A DNA stretch of 64,000 nucleotides from Ciona savignyi (Eukaryota > Chordata > Ascidiacea > Phlebobranchia > Cionidae), in the NCBI GenBank assembly GCA_000149265.1, contig CH000061.1, forward strand, positions 160,534-224,533, written 5' to 3'. The notes below the pieces were generated by a model that saw only the letters and a program-made list of their open reading frames with translations, searched no databases and was not told the DNA's origin. A program made the translations under genes and the position numbers. Positions 11,300-22,225 of this stretch are shown here, in pieces. Positions within the stretch are counted from its first letter, which is position 1, and each line of letters begins with the position of its first letter.

Positions 11300-12010
11300 A
11301 ACCATGTAAACTTTATATACAGTCCATTTCCATGTAGCAGCTATAAAACAAGTAAAGTCTCATTATGACAACTGGGGTATAACAGGTTATACCATATCAT
11401 TTATGTATACCTAGCTCAAGCCTCAAACTGAGTATGCTTCGATATTTCTCTCAAAGTATCTAAGACTTGTACATGCCTATGGAAAATACTTCAGTGTGAA
11501 TCAGACATTTTTTACAGTGTATTAAACAGGGTCAATGAAATAGCGGAATTAGCTCTGGGCACTGGAGTAATGAGATTCTATGGTCTAAATTCCTGGCCCT
11601 GGAGCTGCCGTGGACCCGCCCACAGTAATGAAAAAAAACGGTCGTTAAATAAAGTTTGCCTCTGGTTATTACACTATGGCGGAGACAACTCAAATAGGAT
11701 TGATTTTCCACATGAATTGGTTCTATATCAGTGCTTCGCATTTTTGTCCCAAAGCACATTTAGAAATAAATTGATATTGTAGGTTAATATCAAACACAGT
11801 ATCATTTATTAAATGCGAAAATTGCGCTTGTTTTGATAACCACAATCACTGAGTGTTTGGCTCAGTCTTCGAAATAGCAAAAGTTCATTTATGCATGACG
11901 GAAACTTTCTATTATTATGTCAGAAAATATCAATCATTTGATATTATATTATAAAGTATAATTAGTATATATAAAGATGAATAATAAAGTTTAACCTAGA
12001 TGATGGGGAG
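11300..12010. other. Spacer, no gene seen
   Basis: AT-rich sequence between the LRR exon array and the satellite. Short open frames on both strands (11532-11782) have no recognisable domain or splice context. Homology to the modules ends near 11300. Confidence 0.5.
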
Positions 12011-12664
12011 AAACTTCAATATATGTATATGCACTAGAAACTTCAATATATGTATATGCACTAGAAACTAGAAACTTCAATATATGTATATGCACTAGAA
12101 ACTTCAATATATGTATATGCACTAGAAACTTCATTATATGCATATGCACTAGAAACTTCAATATATGTATATGCACTAGAAACTTCAATATATGTATATG
12201 CACTAGAAACTAGAAACTTCAATATATGTATATGCACTAGAGACTAGAAACTTCAATATATGTATATGCACTNNNNNNNNNNNNNNNNNNNNNNNNNNNN
12301 NNNNNNNNNNNNNNNNNNNNNNNNNNNNNNNNNNNNNNNNNNNNNNNNNNNNNNNNNNNNNNNNNNNNNNNNCAATATAGTATATGCACTAGAAACTTTA
12401 ATGTATGTATATGCACTAGAAACTTCAATATATGTATATGCACTAGAAACTTCAATATATGTATATGCACTAGAAGCTTCAATATATGTATATGCACTAG
12501 AAACTTCAATATATGTATATGCACTAGAAACTTCAATATATGTATATGTACTAGAAACTTCAATATGTGTGTATGCACTAGAAACTTCAATATATGTATA
12601 TGCACTAGAAACTTCAATATTGGTATATGCACTAGAAACTTCAATATATATGTATATGCACTAT
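12011..12664. repeat. 27-bp satellite, left block
   Basis: A direct tandem array of a 27-bp unit built around ACTTCAATATATGTATATGC followed by ACTAGAA. Units vary by single substitutions, and a few ACTAGAA segments are duplicated. A 100-N gap lies inside. The block is interrupted on the right by the hAT-like element at 12665 and resumes at 14840. Because 27 is a multiple of three and the unit lacks stops in several frames, long open frames arise by chance. Confidence 0.95.
12273..12372. other. Assembly gap (100 N)
   Basis: Exactly 100 N within the satellite. A fixed-size gap usually means unknown length, so the satellite length here is not reliable. Confidence 0.98.
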
Positions 12665-14839
12665 CATAGGCGCCGACTTACGGGGACATGGGGTGGTCAA
12701 ACCACCCCATAGCGAGCCTGGCGGTGAGGTGACCTCCCCATACGCAAATTCAACATTAATAATTTATAATGTTTAATTTTTAATCTTTAACTTATATTGT
12801 TTTCGTTTAGTTGTCAATTAAATCTCCGATAAGCTTGATTGATACCAGTTTTGCCTTGATTGATACCGGTACCTGTCATTTGGAATTTAATCGGCGCTTA
12901 TCAGGCCACGCCGATTTCATCTATCTGGCTCTTTGATGACAAAACAAGATAATAAATTTGGCGCGAATCCTCGACCACGTGTGTTTACCGCCATTTTTAT
13001 TATTTTTTTATTTTATGATCGGCAGCTTAAAGTATTTTCTGTTATAAACCAATAGGATGGGAAATTCCTTTTAATCCCCGGGGTGTGAAAATGGTGCGCG
13101 CGTTAGAACATGGACATTCGTCAGAATACCTCGCGCACACAATCAATCCACAACATACATGCTTAATGGGCGGACATAACACTCGAGTAGCGGGACCATG
13201 CAACCCTTGGAATTTGGAAGCTAAAATTAAATAATTAAAAAAAACTTTTGCGATCGTTTTAAATATTTTTGACAACTCGATGACTTTTACGTTAGTCTAC
13301 TTGTTATAACTGTTGCCGCGTTCATTATTTTTTCGAAAGGTTACTTTACCGACCACGTTTAATTTGGCGTAAATGCAACGCATCGTGTGCCAGCAACAAA
13401 ACAGGTACAGATAAGCATAGTTAGTTAATAAACTTAAATTTTACAAAGCACCATTCACACGTCGATTGTTCGATTGTCGACGTAATATAAGCAACCATTT
13501 ACAAGCTGATTGTTTGATTTTAACTCAATATTACGTATTACAACCAAAGTTTTACTACTTATTTAAACGTGAACGTTTAAAAACTCTAAAGCATCGTATA
13601 AAAAAAAAAAAAAAATAACCTAACCTATTACACCCGATAATAAATATTAATAGAACAAATCGCACAACGGTCCTTTTAAACCAATTTTTAGAAATATTTA
13701 TATTTCGAAATAAGAACCTTGACTAAATTACGCTTTTCTCGAAATGTTTCCATTATAGACAGTACGCAACCGCATTTCGTGGCGGTATTTGTTCCTTTGA
13801 TCGGCTGATTTTCGAACAGTGCAGATTAGGGTTGACCTTTTAAGGGCAAGTAAATAATTGTGACGCAACTTGCTAAAGACAGAGGGAGAAAGCGGAAAAG
13901 CAACATATTTTATTATTTTAACCCACACCAACCTAAGCGTGTATTCCATTCTAATTCAGACATTTTTTTCATTGGGCGTAAACGAATTTAATTGCTCGGA
14001 CTAGATTCAGCGGTTTCAAGTAGATCGGATAAACGAGTACCGGTAATATCAAATAATAAACACACTGCAATAAGTTTGGGTTTCGGTAACCATACTGTGC
14101 GGACGGTAAGAAGAGAAGCCTTATTGATAGTAAGACGACAATATATTGGTTTAAAAAGCTGTTACAAACACTGCTGCATTCGTGAATGGTAGCCTAATGT
14201 TGTTGCGTTCAGTACAAATTTTAACAAAAAGTACTGTTTATTTTGTTTCCTATGGTAAGCAAACTTTTGCTACATTCTGTTTGATAAGATAAGAACTAAC
14301 ACATATAATCTTCGTTTTGGTAAGTACGTTTATAGTAAGAAGTTTTGCGCGAGTGTGCGCCTATAGGAAAAGTATTTCATGCGAAGTAGTTTGATTAAAG
14401 TGAGCTTGTTAGATAATAGCAACAATTAATTATTTCTTTATCGCTTGTATTGTTGACAGCGCAGCAGCAATCGGGCCGGTAGGATTAAAGGACATTCGCC
14501 GCCACGAGAAACCGCAGTGTGACGTTGGGCAATCGGGGAGATTTTATTCATATTATGACGAAAGCGTTGTTAAGCTTAATCGTCTTGTTAGGCTGCGTTA
14601 GTAGGCCTTCCAACAAGTATTTCGGTTTTATTTAGTGGAATCGGTTTTGTTTAGTCCACAAAAATCCAGTTAATCTAAGCTAATATATTCTGGACAAACA
14701 ACTCCCAGCTAAAAAAACGATACATTTGCAGCCTTAGTTTAATTAGAGAAAATGTTTATTTCAATATGACGCACGCTAGAATAGATGACGTCATAGTACT
14801 TCTGACCTCCCCATACAAAATAAAAAGTCGGCGCGTATG
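12665..14839. mobile_element. hAT-like element inserted in the satellite
   Basis: The ends are inverted: CATAGGCGCCGACTT on the left and, reverse-complemented, CATACGCGCCGACTT on the right, followed by a shared ATGGGG[T/A]GGTCA. The flanks are an 8-bp near-perfect duplication of satellite sequence, TGCACTAT (12657-12664) and TGCACTAG (14840-14847), as hAT elements generate. The 2175-bp interior has no transposase frame. It contains a diverged SINE-like stretch at about 13040-13215 and an A-run near 13600. It is a non-autonomous or decayed copy. Confidence 0.8.
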
Positions 14840-16733
14840 TGCACTAGAAACTTCAATATATGTATATGCACTAGAAACTTCAATATATGTATATGCACTA
14901 GAAACTTCAATATATGTATATGCACTAGAAACTTCAATATATGCATATGCACTAGAAACTTCAATACATGTATATGTACTAGAAACTTCAATATATGTAT
15001 ATGCACTAGAAACTTCAATATATGTATATGCACTAGAAACTTCAATATAAGTGTATATGCACTAGAAACTTCAATATATGTATATGCACTAGAAACTTCA
15101 ATATATGTATATGCACTAGAAACTTCAATATATGTATATGCACTAGAAACTTCAATATATGTATATGCACTAGAAACTTCAATATATGTATATGCACTAG
15201 AAACTTCAATATATGTATATGAACTAGAAACTTCAATATATGTATATGCACTAGAAACTTCAATATATGTATATGCACTAGAAACTTCAATATATGTATA
15301 TGTCACTAGGAAACTTCAATATATGTATATGCACTAAGAAACTTCAATATAAGTGTATATGCACTAGAAACTTCAATATATGTATATGCACTAGAAACTT
15401 CAATACATGTATATGTACTAGAAACTTCAATATATGTATATGCACTAGAAACTTCAATATATGTATATGCACTAGAAACTTCAATATAAGTGTATATGCA
15501 CTAGAAACTTCAATATATGTATATGCACTAGAAACTTCAATATATGTATATGCACTAGAAACTTCAAGTATATGTATATGCACTAGAACACTTCAATATA
15601 TGTATATGCACTAGAAACTTCAATATATGTATATGCACTAGAAACTTCAATATATGTATATGAACTAGAAACTTCAATATATGTATATGCACTAGAAACT
15701 TCAATATATGTATATGCACTAGAAACTTCAATATATGTATATGCACTAGAAACTTCAATATATGTATATGCACTAGAAACTTCAATATAAGTGTATATGC
15801 ACTAGAAACTTCAATATATGTATATGCACTAGAAACTTCAATATATGTATATGCACTAGAAACTTCAATATATGTATATGCACTAGAAACTTCAATATAT
15901 GTATATGCACTAGAAACTTCAATATATGTATATGCACTAGAAACTTCAATATATGTATATGCACTAAAAACTTCAATATATGTATATGCACTAGAAACTT
16001 CAATATATGTATATGCACTAGAAACTTCAATATATGTATATGCACTAGAAACTTCAATATATGTATATGCACTAGAAACTTCAATATATGTATATGCACT
16101 AGAAACTTCAATATATGTATATGCACTAGAAACTTCAATATATGTATATGCACTAGAAACTTCAATATAAGTGTATATGCACTAGAAACTTCAATATATG
16201 TATATGCACTAGAAACTTCAATATATGTATATGCACTAGAAACTTCAATATATGTATATGTACTAGAAACTTCAATATATGTATATGCACTAGAAACTTC
16301 AATGTATGTATATGCACTAGAAACTTCAATATATGCATATGCACTAGAAACTTCAATATATGTATATGCACTAGAAACTTCAATATATGTATATGCACTA
16401 GAAACTTCAATATAAGTGTATATGCACTAGAAACTTCAATATATGTATATGCACTAGAAACTTCAATATATGTATATGCACTAGAAACTTCAATATATGT
16501 ATATGCACTAGAAACTTCAATATATGTATATGCACTAGAAACTTCAATATAAGTGTATATGCACTAGAAACTTCAATATATGTATATGCACTAGAAACTT
16601 CAATATATGTATATGCACTAGAAACTTCAATATATGTATATGTACTAGAAACTTCAATATATGTATATGCACTAGAAACTTCAATGTATGTATATGCACT
16701 AGAAACTTCAATATATGCATATGCACTAGAAAA
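14840..16733. repeat. 27-bp satellite, right block
   Basis: About 70 direct copies of the 27-bp unit. A 29-bp variant with TATAAGTGTATATG recurs near 15049, 15351, 15488, 15789, 16169, 16413 and 16551. Intervals of 137-138 bp occur twice and longer ones (244, 301-302, 380) fit multiples of the unit, so blocks of several units have been duplicated. It ends abruptly in unique sequence at 16733. Confidence 0.95.
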
Positions 16734-16861
16734 TACCGAGCAAGATATTCCTTATAATAAACGTATTCACTTGATTAGCTTGAAAATAAATTGATGCAAA
16801 GCATATGGCAAGGAAAACTACCAGTTTCATAAACACCAGCAATTATGGGCTTTATTGTATC

Positions 16862-17039
16862 TGTTATATATTCAGCAGTTTATTGCGTGCAGGAGGCAAA
16901 AAGTAACACTGAACTATAATCGGGTATATGGGCAAGCCACGTTAGGCCCAAGGTCACAGAGAACAACAAAGTCACGTGATTAAACATAAAATCAGTCAAC
17001 CGAATAATGACGTCATAAATACGAAATAAATACACAACA
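16862..17039 (-). repeat. 3' LTR of gypsy copy A
   Basis: 178 bp, TG...CA on both strands. It contains a CACGTG E-box (about 16973), a TGACGTCA CRE palindrome (about 17008) and, on the minus strand, AATAAA about 20 bp from its end, consistent with U3 control elements and a polyadenylation signal. Confidence 0.93.
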
Positions 17040-17083
17040 ATCCTCCACACTAATTTGACATGGTATATGATTGCATTAATACA

Positions 17084-19430
17084 TTAAAGATCAAGTCGCT
17101 TCGGAGCGTTACGAATTCGATTTGGGTATCGGCGGTTTGGCACAGTGATAATAGGTGTCGTACATTCAACAGGGGTAACAATTTCATTTTCATTAGTGCT
17201 CTGGTCATTGTCGGTTGTAGGAGTTGGCACAGGGAAGTCATCCCAAGGTGGTATATTTACATTAGGTGGATTTGTAACATCAGTAAATTCCTTGCGGTTA
17301 TGGTTATTAACTTCACTATTACAATCTGGTGCGCCACTAGGTTCCGGTACCGCAAACATTTGATTTACATGTCTCTTCCAAGTTAAATTGGGTTCTACCT
17401 GCACAGAATACGTTAAAGAGCCGAGTTTAGCCAACACTCTTCCCGTTGCCCATCGATGTGTTCCCCGGTGGTCCAGAACAGCCACAGCTTGTCCAATCTC
17501 AAAATCTCGAGGTTCTTGACCATGGTGCTTTATCACTTGTTTGGTCATATTTGCTCGAACAGTTTGTCGCACGTCTGGGCGAACCAGATCCAGTCTCATT
17601 CGAAGGCATCTACCTAAAAATAATATTGCAGGACTCTCATTCGTTAAGGAATGAGGTGCATTTCTGTATTGTAGCAGAAATCTTGCTAATTTGCAGTGAA
17701 TACTTCCCCTTTCACTTGCCATCGAGCGCAGTCCCTTCTTGAATGTCTGCACGAATCGTTCTGCTTGACCATTTGTAGCCGGGTGATACGGAGCGGACGT
17801 GATGTGTTGCACACCGTTTTTGCTAAGAAAAATTTTAAAATCAGTTGATGTAAATTGAGGGCCATTATCCGACACAATTTGTTCTGGGATACCATTTCTG
17901 GCAAACATGGTACGTAACACGTCGATTGTGCTCTCCGCAGTTGTAGATGAAACTGGAATAACTTCAGGCCACTTTGAATAAGCATCTACAGCAATAAAAA
18001 ACATGTTTTTCTGAAATGGACCTGCAAAATCCACATGTACCCGCTGCCACGGACCTTCTGCAAATTGCCATGGGTGTAAGCGAACCTCCGTAGGTTTAGC
18101 CCGACTTTGAAGACACCCAGGACAGGATTTAGAAATATTTTCCAAATCTTTGTCAATATTGGGCCACCATACATAACTTCTAGCCAAAGCTTTCATTTTA
18201 ACCATTCCCAAGTGGCCAATATGCAGCTCCTTCAAGATAGAGGATTGTATTTTCCTGGGTATAATTACCCGAGGACCCCACACTAAACATCCTTGATGAA
18301 TGGAAATTTCATACCGTTTCGACCAGTATGGTATCATCTCCGGGGTTTTACTCCATTTACCCGAGGACACACTGGTGTATACACGAGACAAGATTGGGTC
18401 ATACCGTGTTGCACGGGCAATTGCACTTGCAGTAACGGGTAAGGTTGACACTTGCTCTTGATAAAACATTTGTACAGAGTCAACGTCTGAGTTTGTAGCT
18501 GGTTCGCAAGGAAGCCGTGACATAGCATCTGCATTTCCATGCTCTGTGGTCCGACGGTATTCAATAGAATAATCATGCGCTGATAAAAATAAGGCATACC
18601 TTTGTAACCGAGCTGCCGTCATCAACGGGGTGCCCTTTTTCGGATTAAATATTGACGTTAATGGTGCATGATCTGTGACAATGGTGAAATGTCTACCATA
18701 CAGGTAAGTATTAAATTTCTTTACAGACCATACAATTGCTAGTGCCTCTTTATCAATTTGGGAGTAATTTCTTTCCCGCGGTTGATAAGGAACGGGAGGC
18801 AAACGCAATCGGGCGTTCGACTCCGGTCGATAACACATAGAGAAATAACACAACCAATTCCATATGGGGAAGCATCCGAGGCCAGTCTGACGGGTAACTT
18901 TGGGTTATAGTGCATTAACACCTTGTCTGATGCCACTAACCTCTTAACCTCTTCGAATGCATCATGACATTGTTTAGACCAGATCCATTTATGTCCCTTT
19001 TCCAGCAATGCATTTATGGGGTGCAAACAGTCAGACAGGTTGGGCAGAAACCGATGATAATAATTAACTAACCCAAGAAAAGAACGTACTTGTGTCACAT
19101 TTTCTGGTGCAGGAGCGTTCAAGATGGCAGAAATCTTCTCTGGTGTCTTGTGCAGACCCCTTTTATCAATGATGTGACCACAAAATTCAATTTTCTCTTT
19201 GAAAAACTCACATTTGCTCTGGTTGGCTCTTAGTCCATACTCTTTCAACCTCTGCAGCACCTTATCCAAATTTTTCTAGGTGTTCATTTCTTTGTCGTGC
19301 CGGTAATGATCATATCATCCAAAATGCATTGCACCCCAGGGAGACCTTGCAGTACCTGTTCTATAGCCCGTTGCCACAAGGCAGGAGCAGAGGCAATTCC
19401 AAAAGCCATACGATTGTAACGATAAAGGTT
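17084..19430 (-). pseudogene. gypsy copy A pol (distal RT, RNase H, integrase)
   Basis: The frame enters at the [12 protein letters not shown] segment of reverse transcriptase and keeps the ILDDM active-site motif. It then covers the RT thumb, RNase H (LASDASPYGIG, TDHAPL) and integrase with a His-His/CPGC zinc region near 18170-18230, the catalytic Asp in VHVDFAGP, the second Asp in SDNGPQF and Glu in NGQAERF. The last piece is an open frame of 589 codons ending 45 bp before the 3' LTR. Single-base indels break the frame near 19277, 18838 and 18778. Copy B lacks these, so some may be sequencing errors. Fingers and most of the palm are deleted. Confidence 0.9.
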
Positions 19431-19436
19431 TAGACC

Positions 19437-20353
19437 AGGACATTACTGACAAAGCAGACCCAGTGTCCAGCTCCATGTGCAGTGTTATATCATTTACTCT
19501 GGGTGACAACACTATAATCTCCCGGTTTAAATGTAGACTATTAAGTTTAAGGAAACTCACTTTATCGGGTGCTTCATTGAAATGCTGTATTCTTGGGTCC
19601 ATTCTCCGGCGTTCTCTCATTGGCTGGGGCAAGCTACACACCCTTGTGATATGACCAACCCGACCACAGCGGTAACATGTTGCATTTTTCATGTTACAAT
19701 ACTTTGCAGCATGCCCAGTTCTGCCGCAGTGCATGCAGACCTCCGGCCTACTCCTTTGATTACTGGTCCTGAATGCTCTATTGCTAGAGCCAGTACCAGC
19801 ACATCGGTCAAACTTATACACCGATTGTGCATTTTGCAGGGCCGTAGTTTCTTTAGAAGCCTTTTCCATTCCAGTTGCAATCTCTATTGCTTTCTTGAAG
19901 GTCAAATCCGACTCTGTAAGCAATCTTCTTTGGATAGATTCACTTTGCAGGCCACATACAAAACACTGGGTTAGTGCATCATCTAAGAAATTACCATAGG
20001 CACATTTTTCAGACAGTTTTCGTAGAGTTGCAACATAATCTTGCACCCTTTCCCCCTCTTCTTGATTTCTTTTAGAAAATTTAAATCGTTCTGCAATCTT
20101 CAGTGGTTTTGGGGCCAAATGATCAGACAACACGTTCACAATTTCTAGATAAGACTTACTTGCTGGCTTGTCTGGAGATACTAGGTCTTTTAATAAGCCA
20201 TATGTTTTAGCACCCATCAAGTTTAAAAATAAGTGGAATTCGTTTCTTGGCATGAATTTCGTTTACCTCGAAATACTGCTCCAGTCTTTCCACATACGTC
20301 GGCCAGTCTTCCACTAGGCCATCAAATTCCGCCATTGAGCCCAGGAACGCCAT
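19437..20353 (-). pseudogene. gypsy copy A gag and truncated protease
   Basis: Starts at the ATG at 20353 (MAFLGSMAEFDGLVEDW). It has a capsid-like helical region, two CCHC knuckles (CMHCGRTGHAAKYC and CYRCGRVGHITRVC) and then the aspartic protease active site [10 protein letters not shown]. After that the sequence jumps out of frame into distal RT. A one-base insertion near 20225 breaks the gag frame relative to copy B, where gag-protease is open from 28939. The Gag binds RNA and assembles particles; this copy is probably mobilised only in trans, if at all. Confidence 0.9.
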
Positions 20354-20399
20354 TCTTCTCTTTCTTTGCTAAATTCCTGCTTAACCGGCTTGCTATTCT

Positions 20400-20417
20400 A
20401 TCCCATCCTCGTCGCCA
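20400..20417 (-). promoter_or_regulatory. Primer binding site, tRNA-Ser(GCT)
   Basis: One base inside the 5' LTR the minus strand reads TGGCGACGAGGATGGGAT. From memory this is complementary over 18 nt to the 3' end of animal tRNA-Ser(GCT) with its CCA tail. It is the start point of minus-strand cDNA synthesis. Confidence 0.8.
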
Positions 20418-20418
20418 T

Positions 20419-20596
20419 TGTTATATATTCAGCAGTTTATTGCGTGCAGGAGGCAAAAAGTAACACTGAACTATAATCGGGTATATGGGCAAGCCACGTT
20501 AGGCCCAAGGTCACAGAGAACAACAAAGTCACGTGATTAAACATAAAATCAGTCAACCGAATAATGACGTCATAAATACGAAATAAATACACAACA
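20419..20596 (-). repeat. 5' LTR of gypsy copy A
   Basis: 178 bp, no differences seen from the LTR at 16862-17039. Followed on the right by the target duplication GTATC. Confidence 0.93.
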
Positions 20597-20771
20597 GTAT
20601 CATCTTTATCAGATACGACTAGGGGCCAGGGTTGCCAGACGCAAAGTACGCTTTACGGCCAAACTGTTTTTGCTTTACGGCCAATTTATATCAAGTGCAA
20701 AATAAACCATTTAATTTAGCCAATTGGGCTATTTATCTCTTTATTTGTTGAAAAATTGTATAATTTTAATT

Positions 20772-21462
20772 AGATGCGACTAGGGACGGAACGGTAGTCT
20801 GATTTTTCTCTGCTGGGTGGCGCTATTTATTTTTTTGGAATTATCTGGGGAGTAACTATTTTCGATTTTAATGTTAGGGTTGGGATTAAAGTTAGTTCTG
20901 GGGTTGAGATTAGTGTTTGGGACAGGGTTAGAATTACTTTCTATAGTAATCTAAGTGATCTAAGCGGTCCTGTAGTATTTAGAGGCACCCGCGACTGAGT
21001 GGTCTTATACTAGTTTTCGCACTTACTAATCGTATTCCTTGTTAGTGTAGTGGTAAGCGTCGCCGGCTGTCACGCGGGAGACTGCGGTTCGATTCTCCTA
21101 CGGGGAGCTTTTTTCCGTTTTTTTAACTCTTTTGTTTCTTAGTTAGAAACAAACTCATCATAACGCCGCATTCAGCTTGTCTGAGCATTTTTGGAATTTG
21201 TCCAAGCATTGGCTAAAGTAATCGATCTTTTTGCAGTTTTTTGATTGTAAACACTATTTACTTAAAATGCGTAAATGGTGTAATAAACATGGGGCTAGAG
21301 TTAGTGTTAGTCTTGCGGTTGAGTTTAGTGTTCAGAAATGGGTTAAAATTAGTGTCCGTAATTTTAGTTAGTAGTTTCCCTCCTCCCCGCTTTAGTACAG
21401 CTGATAAATAGCGCCATCCAGCAGAGAAAAATCAGACTACCGTTCTGTCTCTAGCCGCATGT
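20772..21462. mobile_element. TIR element carrying a tRNA-Asp-like unit, copy 1
   Basis: Nearly perfect terminal inverted repeats of about 57 bp, both reading from ATGCG[A/G]CTAG through CGGTAGTCTGATTTTTCTC to GGCGCTATTTAT. The element is flanked by a direct 9-bp ATTTTAATT (20763-20771, 21463-21471). Inside, G/T-rich GGTTAG-type tracts lie on both sides of a tRNA-Asp-like sequence. A long TIR with a 9-bp duplication recalls Mutator-like elements, but there is no transposase, so the class is open. Copies 2 and 3 are at 29357 and 55741; further relics are at 21769 and 49947. Confidence 0.8.
21036..21107 (+). pseudogene. tRNA-Asp(GTC)-like sequence in TIR element 1
   Basis: 72 nt, the length of a tRNA-Asp, with anticodon loop CTGTCAC (GTC). 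The A box TAGTGTAGTGG and B box GGTTCGATTC are intact, and a TTTTTT Pol III terminator follows at 21109. The acceptor stem pairs over all 7 positions. The anticodon stem has two G-G mismatches and the T stem two mismatches, so decoding function is doubtful, but Pol III transcription remains possible. Confidence 0.7.
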
Positions 21463-21794
21463 ATTTTAATTTCCTCCAGATTTGTCCAACCCATTCAAAT
21501 ACTATATAGGAATACCTACAATTATTATTTTATTTTCCAACGTCATAATCAGCTTTGTGATTTGGAAATGAGACAGTTGATATTAATTTATTTCCATATA
21601 CTTTCTCTCTTTTTCCTTTATTTCTACTGTAGCGTAAAATTAAAATGACGCTTCGGTCAAAAACTTGACAATATTCTTATACGGCCAAATTCGGCCAGAT
21701 TTTTCCGCACGGCCAAATAATTTTTTTTGCGGCCGGGACGATTTTGGAAAAAGAAAATGGCAACCCTGCTAGGGACAGAACGGTAGTCTAATTG

Positions 21795-22225
21795 TGGCAC
21801 CTTTATTAATATATATTTGTTTTAATTTATGTCTAAAATATTTTGTGTTTTAACGTCGTTTTTTTGCGTTTCAAGTTTACCGACTCTCACGTTTTATTAC
21901 TTTGTACGTAATTATCACCTTGTACGGGCCTTTTGTATTTTTGCCGTTTAAATCATTAACATAGTTTTTTTCACCCAATTCCCACAGTTAGTCAAACGTG
22001 CAGATGTGAAACGTCGCGCACGTAAACTTTTCGCACCTTGTAAATTCCCTATATATTCTGGAAATTTAAATAACCTGAATATATTAACCTACAATAACGT
22101 ACTTGAGATAACTTGCGTTATGCTATATAACGTGCTGCGCAGCTCGCGAGAGACCGTTAGGCAGCCAGCCTAAACAAGTTCAGCTAACGCCCCGGTCAGT
22201 AACGACAAAAGAAAGCGCGAGCCCA
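21795..22225. repeat. Dispersed repeat R1, copy A
   Basis: A block running from ATATATTTGTTTTAATTTATG to GCGCGAGCCCACA. It recurs at 23775-24161 (its remainder displaced to the right of the LTR element), in diverged form at 40690-41190, and in the duplicated segment at about 50375-50810 and 52360-52733. The shared right end GCGCGAGCCCACA suggests a terminal repeat, but no target duplication was found. Non-coding. Confidence 0.6.

Larger units (their letters stand above)
1..11300 (-). repeat. Tandem array of NLR exon modules (2.5 copies)
   Basis: Sequence at roughly 0.1-4.1 kb, 4.3-8.8 kb and 9.0-11.3 kb is collinear and highly similar in exons and introns. Anchors repeat at 114/4328/9033 (exon A), 2178/6793/11131 (exon B), 2919/7494 (exon C) and 4096/8755 (exon D), so the period is about 4.3-4.7 kb. 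In transcription order (right to left) a full module is D-C-B-A, all bounded by canonical AG acceptors and GT donors in phase 0, about 156 codons per module. The third module holds only B and A. Length differences are explained by later transposon insertions that the sister modules lack. The exons resemble RNI-type LRR segments of NACHT-LRR proteins. I infer they are the LRR tail of the NLR gene upstream. Confidence 0.85.
16862..20596 (-). mobile_element. Ty3/gypsy retrotransposon, copy A (RT-deleted)
   Basis: A 3735-bp element on the minus strand with 178-bp LTRs at 20419-20596 (5') and 16862-17039 (3'). I see no difference between the two LTRs. A 5-bp target duplication GTATC flanks it (16857-16861, 20597-20601). 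Order: LTR, tRNA-Ser primer site, gag with two zinc knuckles, protease start, a large deletion, distal reverse transcriptase, RNase H, integrase, a GTGTGGAGGAT polypurine-like tract, LTR. There is no envelope frame. The deletion makes it non-autonomous, and single-base frameshifts are scattered through it. Confidence 0.95.
20627..21768. mobile_element. hAT-like element with CAGGGTTGCCA ends
   Basis: Perfect 11-bp inverted termini CAGGGTTGCCA...TGGCAACCCTG, flanked by a 7/8-matching 8-bp duplication CTAGGGGC (20619-20626) and CTAGGGAC (21769-21776). The subterminal regions share a CGGCCAAA-rich sequence. The tRNA-carrying element at 20772-21462 sits inside it. The site it entered was itself a terminus of that same tRNA-element family (CTAGGGACAGAACGGTAGTC resumes at 21769). 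No transposase frame. Confidence 0.75.

Noticed and set aside
14766-15614. Long repetitive open frames with 9-residue repeats in the satellite, on both strands
   Set aside because: They follow automatically from a 27-bp unit without stops in several frames. There are no splice or start signals and both strands are open at once.
14840-16733. Array of short repeats as a CRISPR
   Set aside because: The repeats are contiguous with no unique spacers and lie in intron-containing eukaryotic DNA.
17040-17083. Envelope gene in the gypsy element
   Set aside because: Only 45 bp separate the integrase stop from the 3' LTR, so there is no room for one.
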